Below are positions 13,579-21,310 of a stretch of DNA of 21,319 bases, piece after piece; positions within the stretch are counted from its first letter, which is position 1; each line of letters starts with the position of its first letter. This stretch comes from a virus. The translations under genes and the position numbers were made by a program. The notes under the pieces were generated by a model, which saw nothing but the letters and a program-made list of their open reading frames with translations, was not told the DNA's origin and made no database searches. The stretch lies in the IMG/VR virus record IMGVR_UViG_3300045970_000221, positions 1 to 21,319 of that record; one strand, 5' to 3'.

Positions 13579-16500
13579 TTAGGCGCTGTAGTTGAGCTGC
13601 GATGCACCATGCCAGGATGTGCCGCCGTTATGTGTCGAGAAGATCAAGAGGTCGACGTTGGCGGTCAACGTTGGTGCAGTGCCGCCGGCCCATTTGACAG
13701 CAGTTGGCCAGGTCTGCACACCCACTGCCCCGTTCTGAAGTGCAAGTACAAACAGGAAGGCTTTACCTGAAACAGGCGGCGATGAGAATGTCCATGTCAG
13801 CGCGGAGGTAGCGGTCTTGGTGAAGTAGGTGCCAAGACCACAGTCAACAGCAGAGCCAGCAACTGTAATCGCTGTCGTCGAAACTGAGCCAGTTAGATCG
13901 ACAGTGCCAGTCGTAGCCAAGCTGGCTACGTTCAGCAGACCCGTGGAAGAGGTGTAGGTAAAGCTTGTCGAGCCACCCATTACGCCTAAATTGTTGAACT
14001 GCACCTGCTTGTCTGCACCAGCAGCAGGTGCAGTTAGTGTCACCCAGGATGCAGCTGAACCGTTCGTTCCCAGCACCTTGCCCGTCTGACCCGTTTGAGC
14101 TGGCAGGAATGTCGTTAGCGCCTGAGCAGGACTTGCAGTTCCGGTGCCGCCGTTTGCTACGCTGAGTGTACCACTCAGTGAGAACGTTCCGACAGTGGTG
14201 ACTGGTCCGCCAGAGATCGTAAGACCTGTTGTACCGGGATCGAATGAAACTGAAGTGACAGTGCCTACTGATGCCGTAGACCAAGAGACGTTAGTGCCAT
14301 CAGTAGTCAGCGCCTTGCCGCCATTCGTCGCCTGTGGCGGCAGCAGATTGTTAAGAGCTGTAACACGGTCGCTGGCATTGGTGCCGCCGTTGGAAAGACC
14401 GAGGGTACCACTTAGAACAATTGTGCCAGCAGTAGTGATCGGTCCACCGGTAAATCTGAGACCGGTGGTGCTACCGTCAATCTCCACGGATGTTACTGAA
14501 CCGGCGGATGAAGTAACCCACTTAACAAATGTTCCATCAGTGCCAAGGATCTTTCCGGCACTGGCAGTTTGCACTGGCATCAAGTTATTGATAGCCGTAA
14601 TTGGATCTGCTGCACCAGTGCCGCCGCCGGTAATCGCTACCTTGCCACCAATGTTAAATGTTCCAGTAGCCGTAACAGGGCCACCAGTTACGGTCAGACC
14701 AATGGTTGTGTCAATGGCCATATCAACAGAAGTTACTGTGCCATTGATGCTCTTCCAGACAGGGAAAGTACCATCGGTGCTAAGGATTTTGTCAGCGTTG
14801 CCTGTCTGCGCTGGCAGCATTAGGTTAAGTGCTGTCTGAAGATCAGTAACACCCGTACCACCGTTCAACGGGCCGAGAACACCTGACAGGCCAATAGTGC
14901 CTGTAGTGGTGATCTTCTTCAACAGAGGATTAGGAGGGTCGAAGTCAGTGCCACCCGTGATGTAGAGACCGACGGAAGTATCCTTCGAAATATCGATCTC
15001 AGTTACGGTACCTGTGCCTGTTCCGGTAAAGATTGGATTATCCCATGCAACAGATGTGCCATTGGACATGAGGAACTTGCCGACAGCAGTAGGACCTTGA
15101 GCAGGCAGCTCAGCCACTGGCGGAAGTGACGTGCCAGTACCGCCGTTTTCAATCGCAAGTACACCCGCAACCGTGAAGGTGCCAGCCTGCGTGATTGGCC
15201 CGCCGGTGAAGGTGAGACCCGTGGTTCCAGGATTGATGGCAACTGAGGTGACAGTGCCACCACCGGCAGGAGTTTGCCAAGATGCGGTAGTACCATCTGA
15301 CATCAGGAACTTGCCACCAGTACCGGGGGTATCAGGCACCAGCGGATCGATAGAGATCACTGGCTGTGTCTGGATTGGCAGCGGCAGCGCCCAGTATGCG
15401 TAGATGCCATCAGAGGTAAGCACCTTGCCAATGGTGCCCGCATCGGTTAGCGACACCCGGTTAACCTGGGCGGGCAGTAGATTGGTTAGACCGATTTGTG
15501 GTGTAGTGCCACCTGTGCCACCATTTAGAGTGCTTAGCGTACCAGAAAGGGTAAGGCTACCGGTAGTTATGATGCGCTTTGCCAGTGGTTGTGGGGGATT
15601 GAACTCTTCACCACCGACGATGTTTAGACCCGACGTTGGGTTCTTGTTTATGGTAATCTCAGTTACCGTACCAAGCACGTTCTGCCAGGTAGGGGCTGCA
15701 GTACCACCAGAAGTCAGAACATAACCAGATGGACCTTGTGCCACCGTGTTAAGCGTGCCATCAGTGTTGGTGATGGTCAACAGATTTGCAAACGTATCCT
15801 GTGTCAAGACATTTGATGAGATGACATTTCCGGCAACAGTGAGGGCTGGATTTCCTGAAACGTATGCAATACCTGGTAGCGTTGTCCAGGTGGTAGTGAG
15901 GCCGTTGGAAACCAGCGCCTGCCCTGGAAGGGCGAGCTGCGGCTGGAGTATGTTCGCAATAGCTTCAATTGAAGTGGCACCACCTGTACCACCGGCAGTT
16001 ACTGGGATAATGCCATCGGCCTTTAGAATAATGTCTGGAGAGCTGCCCGAGTCGAGTGAGAAGGTTAGACCTACCAGGCCACCGCCGATAGCGACGCTGG
16101 TAACAGTACCGCCAGACACTACAGGATTTTCCCAAGTTGGGGAAAATCCTGGACCGTGCGATGTTAGCACCTTGCCTGAAGCGCCTTCAGGAATACCAGC
16201 GAAACGTGGACCATCGCTGATCTGCACCAAGTTGTAGGTGGTAGTACTACCGCCAGAAGGGCCCGCACCACCACTTGAAGTTCCACCAGTTCCGTTTGGC
16301 GTCCACTTGGTTCCGTTCCATGCAAGTGTTTGTCCAGATGTGACACCAGCAACGTCAACGTCGCCGAGATCAGAAAGCTGCAACGTGCCGCCAGGACCAG
16401 AGCCGCCACCTGCACCCGTAGAAGAGATAGTCAGTGTGTTGAGAAGAGGATCAACAACCAGCGTGATGTTCGTACCAGCCTTGATGATTGTTGGCAGAAT

Positions 16501-18126
16501 AGCACCAACACCTGTAGCAAAGTCGGTAATGTCAGCCACAACGTGCGTGTGAATGAGGTCTGCTTTACCAGCCAACACAGGTGTAAGGATCGCATTGACA
16601 CCCACGATAAAATCAGTGATGTCAGCTACAACGTGCGTGTGAATAACATCTGCTTTGCCGGCAAGTGCAGGAGTGAGAATAGCATTGACACCAGCGGTGA
16701 AGTCGGTAATGTCAGCAACTACATGGGTATGGATTGTGTTTGCCTTGGTCGCAAGTGCTGCAGTCAAAGCATCAAGGGCTGCTTGTAGTCCCGTTACATC
16801 AGCGATAATGTGCGTATGAACGAGTGGGGCAAACATACCACCTCCACCCCCACCACCACCTCCACCACCTCCAGTGATTGCATCCAGAGCTGCTTGTAGA
16901 CCAATCACATCACCGATAGCGTGGGTGTGGCCGATCAGACTGCGAAGCAGAATATCCGACTGTGCTTGAGCAAGCTGTAGTGCTGTGTTGTCGATCACGG
17001 TTACCTGTGCACCCGTGATGTAGCCGCTTGATGTGGGTGTCGACGCTGGTAGATCGATCGTCCAGATAGGATCATTCGTAACGCTGAATGTCTTTGTTGC
17101 AGTGAGTGGAGTATTACCAGCTACAATGACATCACCAGCACCTGCCTGTGGCACCTGCGGGGCAGTCTCAGCATCAACGCGAAAGAGAATGGTATTCGTA
17201 TTCTTGATGGTACCAAGACGATATGCAAGGCTGCCAAGTGGGCGAGTAGTAGTGATCTCACCAAAGTTGCCACAGTAAACTGGCTGACCAAGGTGACCTG
17301 CCCAGTTCCACTGGTCCCATTGGATCTCACCGGCCTGTGTCACATTGCCGAGGTCGCCAGGTGCCATCGTCTCTTGAACCACACCGATTGGCGTACGTGG
17401 TGGGCTGACTGTCGGGTTGCTCGATGCCAGGCTAACGGTGTCAGCGCCTGAGAAGTAGACGATGCTGAAGGCAGGGATTGTCTCAGCCGCACGCACTGGC
17501 ACAAAGGCGTTGGGAGCAACAGCCAAAACGCCAGAGGTGCCAGATGTTGTCTTGATACGGACTGGGCTGGTAGAGGTCAGAAACTCGAAGTTACTCTGGC
17601 GTAGTGGGCGCAGCTGGGGATCCAGCATGATGAAGCCAGGCTCAGAAGGTGTAGTGAGGCCTACTTGGGTAGCACCAACTGGATATGTCCTCAGTTGGCT
17701 CACGGCGCCGTTCGGGACCCAACCAGCAAACACGGCAACCTTGGTCTGCCACTTCGTGCCCGTCCAGACCTTCATCGTGGTGTTGGTCGTGTCGAACCAG
17801 TGTTGATCTACGGTAGGTGTCGTTGGTTCTGAACCAACGATTGGTGGGAGGGTGGTGACCTTGTAAAGGACGTCAGATGTAAGAAGGTCAATCTCCCAGT
17901 AGAGATAGCTGGTCACGTTAGGAGCGACTGGCCCCCAAGCGCCATTGACATCAGTGTCGAATACGCTCAGATAATCAGAGCCACCATGAGCAAATGCTAC
18001 TGCTGTTGGTGTTGGTGAGACTACGAAGTCAACGCGGTTGGATGAACCAGTAGATGGCAGCAGGAACTGTGGAGTGTTGCCTACCTTGTAGCAGGAAACA
18101 ATGCCTTGGCGGAATGGGATCTTCAT
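13579..18126 (-). CDS. Large repeat-rich tail fibre / adhesin, 1515 aa
   Basis: This is a very long structural fibre. The N-terminal part of about 385 residues is shared with the 659-aa fibre. A HxH repeat region follows (GHTHAIGDVIGLQ, then HTHIIADVTGLQ and three HTHVVADITDF units), interrupted by a run of 12 glycines at about residue 420. After LQLSDLGDVDVAGVTSGQTL come seven modules (about residues 672-1365), each with GTVTSV or a close variant, GGP, GTxxLSGxL, NGGTG, ALNNLLPxQ and GKxLxTDGTxxxW; single modules are about 80-90 residues and the first two are longer. A distinct C-terminal domain (about 1366-1515) ends in TLTANVDLLIFSTHNGGTSW and is the likely receptor-binding tip. Similar modules occur in other phage adhesins. 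Confidence 0.88.
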   Translation of the reverse strand: MKIPFRQGIVSCYKVGNTPQFLLPSTGSSNRVDFVVSPTPTAVAFAHGGSDYLSVFDTDVNGAWGPVAPNVTSYLYWEIDLLTSDVLYKVTTLPPIVGSEPTTPTVDQHWFDTTNTTMKVWTGTKWQTKVAVFAGWVPNGAVSQLRTYPVGATQVGLTTPSEPGFIMLDPQLRPLRQSNFEFLTSTSPVRIKTTSGTSGVLAVAPNAFVPVRAAETIPAFSIVYFSGADTVSLASSNPTVSPPRTPIGVVQETMAPGDLGNVTQAGEIQWDQWNWAGHLGQPVYCGNFGEITTTRPLGSLAYRLGTIKNTNTILFRVDAETAPQVPQAGAGDVIVAGNTPLTATKTFSVTNDPIWTIDLPASTPTSSGYITGAQVTVIDNTALQLAQAQSDILLRSLIGHTHAIGDVIGLQAALDAITGGGGGGGGGGGGMFAPLVHTHIIADVTGLQAALDALTAALATKANTIHTHVVADITDFTAGVNAILTPALAGKADVIHTHVVADITDFIVGVNAILTPVLAGKADLIHTHVVADITDFATGVGAILPTIIKAGTNITLVVDPLLNTLTISSTGAGGGSGPGGTLQLSDLGDVDVAGVTSGQTLAWNGTKWTPNGTGGTSSGGAGPSGGSTTTYNLVQISDGPRFAGIPEGASGKVLTSHGPGFSPTWENPVVSGGTVTSVAIGGGLVGLTFSLDSGSSPDIILKADGIIPVTAGGTGGATSIEAIANILQPQLALPGQALVSNGLTTTWTTLPGIAYVSGNPALTVAGNVISSNVLTQDTFANLLTITNTDGTLNTVAQGPSGYVLTSGGTAAPTWQNVLGTVTEITINKNPTSGLNIVGGEEFNPPQPLAKRIITTGSLTLSGTLSTLNGGTGGTTPQIGLTNLLPAQVNRVSLTDAGTIGKVLTSDGIYAYWALPLPIQTQPVISIDPLVPDTPGTGGKFLMSDGTTASWQTPAGGGTVTSVAINPGTTGLTFTGGPITQAGTFTVAGVLAIENGGTGTSLPPVAELPAQGPTAVGKFLMSNGTSVAWDNPIFTGTGTGTVTEIDISKDTSVGLYITGGTDFDPPNPLLKKITTTGTIGLSGVLGPLNGGTGVTDLQTALNLMLPAQTGNADKILSTDGTFPVWKSINGTVTSVDMAIDTTIGLTVTGGPVTATGTFNIGGKVAITGGGTGAADPITAINNLMPVQTASAGKILGTDGTFVKWVTSSAGSVTSVEIDGSTTGLRFTGGPITTAGTIVLSGTLGLSNGGTNASDRVTALNNLLPPQATNGGKALTTDGTNVSWSTASVGTVTSVSFDPGTTGLTISGGPVTTVGTFSLSGTLSVANGGTGTASPAQALTTFLPAQTGQTGKVLGTNGSAASWVTLTAPAAGADKQVQFNNLGVMGGSTSFTYTSSTGLLNVASLATTGTVDLTGSVSTTAITVAGSAVDCGLGTYFTKTATSALTWTFSSPPVSGKAFLFVLALQNGAVGVQTWPTAVKWAGGTAPTLTANVDLLIFSTHNGGTSWHGASQLNYSA
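14030..16110 (-). repeat. Seven tandem GTVTSV fibre modules
   Basis: Coding repeats start on the minus strand near 16110, 15672, 15258, 15012, 14742, 14502 and 14266. Spacing is about 240-270 nt for the later units and 410-440 nt for the first two, which contain insertions. The copies have diverged at the DNA level but keep the protein pattern. Confidence 0.8.
16122..16151 (-). repeat. Perfect 12-bp inverted repeat inside the fibre gene
   Basis: The arms 16122-16133 and 16140-16151 are exact reverse complements with a 6-nt spacer, and encode part of GFSPTWENP. They lie just upstream of the first GTVTSV module in the direction of transcription. A hairpin this long is unusual inside a coding region. 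Confidence 0.7.
16510..16815 (-). repeat. Tandem 90-nt fibre repeats (HTHVVADITDF)
   Basis: Three units with period 90 nt carry GTCAGC-type landmarks at 16531, 16621 and 16711, plus a fourth diverged unit offset by 87 nt. Each encodes 29-30 residues of the form AGKADVIHTHVVADITDF plus a variable GVNAILTPAL segment. High DNA similarity among the first three suggests recent duplication. Confidence 0.75.
16837..16872 (-). repeat. Polyglycine codon tract (12 Gly) in the fibre gene
   Basis: On the + strand this is a CCACC/CCTCC-type low-complexity tract; read on the minus strand it gives twelve consecutive GGN codons between DAIT and MFAPLVHTH. It is a flexible linker in the fibre and a likely site of slippage and length variation. 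The ends are placed to within a few bases. Confidence 0.8.
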
Positions 18127-18132
18127 TGGATC

Positions 18133-18594
18133 TTAGCCCTTTGGTGGCTTGAGGGATGGGTCAGCTGCATCTTCAGAAGGCTGAGCGTCCTTGACTGACT
18201 TCTCAGCATAGCCATACTTCGCAGCGACGTACTTGCTATAACCTTCGATTGCACCGACGTAGGTGAGGTAGAGACCAAATACGGATTCGGTCAAGACACC
18301 CGAAGATGTTAGCTTGATAATCACCCAAGTTGCGGTGATGCCACCGACCAACTGCAGCACCTTGGTCAAGGAGACTGACTTGCCGTCCTTGGTGATCATG
18401 TCAGCAAAGTCCAGCGTGCCTGAACGCTGGATGCGGTAGAAGAGGAACAGAATACCAGCCAGCATCGCGACGATCATGACCGACAGCAGGTTGATTTCGT
18501 AGCCGGCGATGTTCAGTACCATGGCAGTGGAACCTGTGATCTTGGCGGCTACTGCTGAGGCGATCGGACTTGCCTCTACGATTGGGGTAGTCAT
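18133..18594 (-). CDS. Small membrane protein, holin candidate, 153 aa
   Basis: The protein has a short N-terminal segment, a strong membrane helix at about 34-53 (INLLSVMIVAMLAGILFLFY), a charged linker with DFADMITKDGKSVSLTK, a second helix at about 79-96 and a third hydrophobic segment at about 103-118, then a hydrophilic Lys/Asp/Pro-rich tail. Its size and topology fit a holin or another small virion-related membrane protein; there is no decisive motif. The ATG at 18594 is chosen over one eight codons earlier because GGAG lies 6 nt upstream, and a late-promoter-like CATAAATA lies 26 nt upstream. It is the first gene of the fibre cluster. Confidence 0.6.
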   Translation of the reverse strand: MTTPIVEASPIASAVAAKITGSTAMVLNIAGYEINLLSVMIVAMLAGILFLFYRIQRSGTLDFADMITKDGKSVSLTKVLQLVGGITATWVIIKLTSSGVLTESVFGLYLTYVGAIEGYSKYVAAKYGYAEKSVKDAQPSEDAADPSLKPPKG

Positions 18595-18619
18595 ATGAAA
18601 CTCCGGATGTTCTGTCACC

Positions 18620-18627
18620 TATTTATG
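18620..18627 (-). promoter_or_regulatory. T4-type late promoter, CATAAATA (7 of 8)
   Basis: CATAAATA differs from the T4 late consensus TATAAATA at the first base only. It lies between the stem-loop that closes the reductase cluster and a gene with a good ribosome site, 26 nt before its ATG. It could drive the membrane protein and the whole fibre cluster, for which no other clear promoter is visible. Confidence 0.6.
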
Positions 18628-18648
18628 GCAACATGCATCGGACAGAGC

Positions 18649-18668
18649 AAAGGGCCCGAAGGCCCTTT
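18649..18668 (-). terminator. UUCG stem-loop terminator of the reductase operon
   Basis: On the minus strand an 8-bp perfect stem (AAAGGGCC / GGCCCTTT) is closed by a UUCG tetraloop in the very stable C(UUCG)G context. It is preceded by an A-run and ends in TTT. It lies 46 nt after the glutaredoxin stop and just before a late-promoter-like site. The + strand also reads as a stem followed by five T, so it may be bidirectional, although no + strand gene is seen. Confidence 0.8.
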
Positions 18669-18713
18669 TTGGCGTGCGCTATTTGTGCACTAATGCTATT
18701 GGGTGCGCGCGGA

Positions 18714-18980
18714 TTAGGCTGCTGCTGCTTCCTGTTGCTGAAGGTAGCTTCGAAGCTCTACGTAACCCCCGATCTTGACGTCCCCGTTGAGAATGAAGGG
18801 CACAGTGCGAAGAACTGGATACTTAGCCATGATGTCGTCACGGCTGATGTACTGCTCCCCGTCGAGTTTTGGCTGACCAACATCGATGTTGATGGCGGTG
18901 TATGTCAAGCCCTTCTGTGTCAGTAGGGCCTTGGCTTGATCACAGAACGGGCAAGAAGGTTTCGAGTAAACAATAAACAT
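18714..18980 (-). CDS. grx: Glutaredoxin, 88 aa
   Basis: This is a small thiol-disulfide oxidoreductase. The redox motif CPFC (C10-C13) follows a beta strand, the cis-proline motif TVP is at 59-61, and the glutathione-binding GG is at 71-72 (KIGGYVEL). The length is typical of glutaredoxins. It is the natural electron donor for the C-terminal cysteine pair of the ribonucleotide reductase two genes upstream. The ATG at 18980 shares one base with the previous stop (TAATG). The C-terminus ends in a short poly-Ala run. Active-site residues are all intact. Confidence 0.93.
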   Translation of the reverse strand: MFIVYSKPSCPFCDQAKALLTQKGLTYTAINIDVGQPKLDGEQYISRDDIMAKYPVLRTVPFILNGDVKIGGYVELRSYLQQQEAAAA

Positions 18981-19147
18981 TACTTCTCCTGGTCAGGTTG
19001 TAGGTTAAAGAGCCGGTCCCAAACTGCCTGCTGCTCAGCATCGGACAGTTGGGACCAGTCTATGATCTCATGTATGGTTCTTTTACAGCCCATGCAGAAC
19101 TCACCATCAGCGTTAAGCTGGCAGTGGCCCACACAAGGGCTCGACAT
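18980..19147 (-). CDS. DUF1289-family four-cysteine protein, 55 aa
   Basis: The protein MSSPCVGHCQLNADGEFCMG, then CKRTIHEI and W, fits the DUF1289 pattern SPCxxxC ... G-x-C-x-G-C-x-R-T-x-x-E-I-x-x-W. The cysteines are C5, C9, C18 and C21, a plausible metal or Fe-S site. DUF1289 proteins are small, common in proteobacteria and of unknown function. The ATG at 19147 shares its first base with the reductase stop (TGATG), which supports this start over one nine codons earlier. Its place between a ribonucleotide reductase and a glutaredoxin suggests a redox or metal-related role in dNTP supply. Confidence 0.8.
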   Translation of the reverse strand: MSSPCVGHCQLNADGEFCMGCKRTIHEIIDWSQLSDAEQQAVWDRLFNLQPDQEK

Positions 19148-21036
19148 CAAATCTCGCAACCTGCGGCCGTGCAAGCCAGCATCTGCACGCCTTCAACGTT
19201 GTCATCCACCTCGATGATGCTGTCCCAGTCCACATTGGTGGGCAGCACTGCCAACATCTCGCTATACTGCTTCTCGGTGCAGTCCTCGTATGGTGCCTGA
19301 CGGTAGGTGCCACCGTCGTAGGGCAGGAAGGACACACCTGACATCTCGTCGAAGTGTTCCCACACGAAGGCGCCGACAGCTGGCCACTCCTTCTCAGACA
19401 CCGAGATGGTGACCGAAGGCTTGTGCTCGCAGTAATGGCGCTGGAAGACCAGCCACAGCTTCAGGTGCTGGATAGCCGTCAGATCCTTGCGAAGCAGAGC
19501 GCCCTTAGGCGCCTTCTTCGGGAAGGTGAAGACAGTGGTAGAGCCAGGCTTGGTGACATCAGGTTCGGCAGGCACACCCGCGTTGATCATGAACTGCGTC
19601 AGCGGATCCTTGTTGTCGCCACGAACGCGGCGGAAGTAGTACTCGGCGTGACGAGCATGCAGACCAGAGGCGGTGTCACACAGCTGGCTAACGGTGCCCG
19701 ACGGCTTGATTGCCGTGACGGCCGCCGCCTGCGGGATACCGAGCGTCTCAGCATACGCGCGGTTCACCTCAACAGCAAATGCCTTCAGTTCCTCAAGGAT
19801 CACCGGCATCTCAGTGCTGTCGGGGTTCGTGAACATCGCGTTGTCAAACACGCCGGTCATCGAGACGCCGAGCAGGCGCTCTTGCTCGGTGTTGTCACGC
19901 CAGACCTTGCGCAGGTATGGGAAGTGCGTGAGGGTCGACTGGAACGTGCCGAGGATCGATGCAAGACGCATCTTGCGCTTCAGGCTCTCGACAGTGTCGT
20001 CAGAGCGAACGATCACCTCGGTCAGATTGCAGAACTGATACGGACGAAGAATGATCTCAGAGCATGGGTTGGTGCCGAACTCGTGGTTTGGGTCGCGCCG
20101 ACCATTCTTCTTCACGACTTTGACCGCTGCTTCGCGATTGAAGATGCCACGCTCACCCGACTTGCTGTCATAGAGCGATGACCATTCCTTCATGAAGACA
20201 CCGACGTCAGGCCGCTCGGTGTAGCAGGCGCTGTTGTTGGCCAGGGCCCGTTGACCATGACCTTCCCACCAGGCGCCAGACTTGGCAGCACGCATACGGT
20301 CATCGGACAGGTTGCTCAGTGAGATCATGGCCGAGCGACGAACGCCGCCGACAACAACGACTTCACCGATCTTGCACATGATATCATGGCACTCGAGTGA
20401 GTTCAGCTTCCGGCCTTGAGCGTTCTTGAACGTCTTCGTAACGAACTGGAACAGTGCAATCAACGGCTCAGGACCAGATGCACGACCGCCGAATGTCTTG
20501 AGGCGGGTGCCTGCTGCGCGTACCTTGTCAGTGTTCCACTGCGGTGCTTCGCCAGAGTAGAGCAGGGAGATGACTTGGCGTAAAGCCTTGGCCCAGCCTT
20601 CCTTGCTGTCGCTGACTACGACAGTAGTCTCGCTGTCGTAGATGCGCTCAGGGATCTCAGGCAGCTTGTTGACGTACTGACGCTCGACACTGAAGCCGAC
20701 GCCCGTGCCACACAGCAGAATGTACATTGCCTCGTCGAAGGCCTTCGGGTCGTCGATCGGCAGATAAGAGCAGTTGTAGCCCGCGGTATTGTCACGCTTC
20801 AGGGCAGGACCCGCAGTCATGATCGAACGCATCGATGGCATGACTTCTTGATTGACGATGGCATCACGAAGCTCAGCATAAAGCTTAGGGTCCATGATGT
20901 AGTTGTGTTTCATCTCGAGGTGGCTTGAGATGAAGTCCATGTAGCGGGTAACTGTCTCAGGCCAGTTCTCGCGCCGCTTCATGCTGTCCAGGTAACGCGC
21001 GTATCGGCTCTTAGAAATGTAGGTCTCGTAAAGCAT
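19147..21036 (-). CDS. nrdJ: Class II (adenosylcobalamin-dependent) ribonucleotide reductase, 629 aa
   Basis: This enzyme reduces ribonucleotides to deoxyribonucleotides using a B12-derived radical, so the phage can make dNTPs without a separate radical subunit. Visible residues are C89 (GYNCSY), thiyl C325 and E327 in NPCSEI (324-328), C336 in FCNL, and the C-terminal shuttle pair C622-x4-C627 (CTAAGC). Size and motifs fit the monomeric NrdJ type. A longer ORF begins 24 codons earlier, but the ATG at 21036 has GGAG 6 nt upstream and avoids a 53-nt overlap with the preceding gene. DUF1289 and glutaredoxin genes follow in tight overlap. B12 must come from the host or medium. Confidence 0.94.
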   Translation of the reverse strand: MLYETYISKSRYARYLDSMKRRENWPETVTRYMDFISSHLEMKHNYIMDPKLYAELRDAIVNQEVMPSMRSIMTAGPALKRDNTAGYNCSYLPIDDPKAFDEAMYILLCGTGVGFSVERQYVNKLPEIPERIYDSETTVVVSDSKEGWAKALRQVISLLYSGEAPQWNTDKVRAAGTRLKTFGGRASGPEPLIALFQFVTKTFKNAQGRKLNSLECHDIMCKIGEVVVVGGVRRSAMISLSNLSDDRMRAAKSGAWWEGHGQRALANNSACYTERPDVGVFMKEWSSLYDSKSGERGIFNREAAVKVVKKNGRRDPNHEFGTNPCSEIILRPYQFCNLTEVIVRSDDTVESLKRKMRLASILGTFQSTLTHFPYLRKVWRDNTEQERLLGVSMTGVFDNAMFTNPDSTEMPVILEELKAFAVEVNRAYAETLGIPQAAAVTAIKPSGTVSQLCDTASGLHARHAEYYFRRVRGDNKDPLTQFMINAGVPAEPDVTKPGSTTVFTFPKKAPKGALLRKDLTAIQHLKLWLVFQRHYCEHKPSVTISVSEKEWPAVGAFVWEHFDEMSGVSFLPYDGGTYRQAPYEDCTEKQYSEMLAVLPTNVDWDSIIEVDDNVEGVQMLACTAAGCEI

Positions 21037-21055
21037 TGGTTCTCCAGGAAATTGA

Positions 21056-21298
21056 TTAGCCCTGTAGCAGGGATCTTGTTGATTGGGGACGAAGTTTGAC
21101 AGCAGCATCGGCGTCTCCTTGCAGGATGAGCTTTCCGATCAGCTGGCGTCTAAACTCACTGGTCTCCCATTCTGATAATGCAGGATCCCCAGCAACTTTC
21201 CGACGATCCTGTTCTTGCTTCATTAGGTACTCCACGAAACCCATGTTGTACTCCACCTTTGCGGAGGTAACAACGGTGAACACTCGAGGGGGCGTCAT
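21056..21298 (-). CDS. Small unknown phage protein, 80 aa (86 if earlier start)
   Basis: This is an unrecognised, mostly helical ORF containing NMGFVEYLMKQEQDRRKVAG and FRRQLIGKLILQGDADAAVKL. It sits directly before nrdJ with a 19-nt gap. The ATG at 21298 is preferred because TACAAT ends exactly 6 nt upstream, the spacing seen before three other genes. Another ATG at 21316 would add six residues, but only 3 nt lie between it and the window edge, so its ribosome site cannot be judged. It may be a regulatory or accessory partner of the reductase; that is a guess from position. Confidence 0.6.
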   Translation of the reverse strand: MTPPRVFTVVTSAKVEYNMGFVEYLMKQEQDRRKVAGDPALSEWETSEFRRQLIGKLILQGDADAAVKLRPQSTRSLLQG

Positions 21299-21304
21299 GT
21301 CATC

Positions 21305-21310
21305 ATTGTA
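21305..21310 (-). promoter_or_regulatory. Putative leaderless promoter, -10 TACAAT
   Basis: TACAAT (minus strand) ends 6 nt before the ATG at 21298, giving the same TACAAT-N6-ATG layout as at 160 and 8654. The -35 region falls outside the window. The motif would overlap codons 2-4 if the earlier ATG at 21316 were used, which weakens the call. Confidence 0.45.

Noticed and set aside
13574-13582. CTAAATAG at the end of the large fibre gene as a late promoter
   Set aside because: It is formed by the fibre stop codon and its context, has two mismatches, and lies almost on the next ATG.
14144-16237. Several + strand ORFs over the fibre repeats
   Set aside because: They are antisense to the GTVTSV modules and rich in Pro/Val/Ser, as expected from reading Gly/Thr codons backwards.
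18649-18668. Bidirectional terminator implying a + strand transcript
   Set aside because: The + strand T-run is present, but there is no supported + strand gene to its left, so only the minus-strand role is annotated.
18679-18687. CACAAATAG as a late promoter after the glutaredoxin gene
   Set aside because: It differs from TATAAATA at two positions and lies upstream of the UUCG terminator with no gene in between.
19354-20181. + strand ORF of 275 codons
   Set aside because: It is antisense to nrdJ, whose catalytic residues are intact; the translation is Arg/Leu/Asp-rich without motifs.
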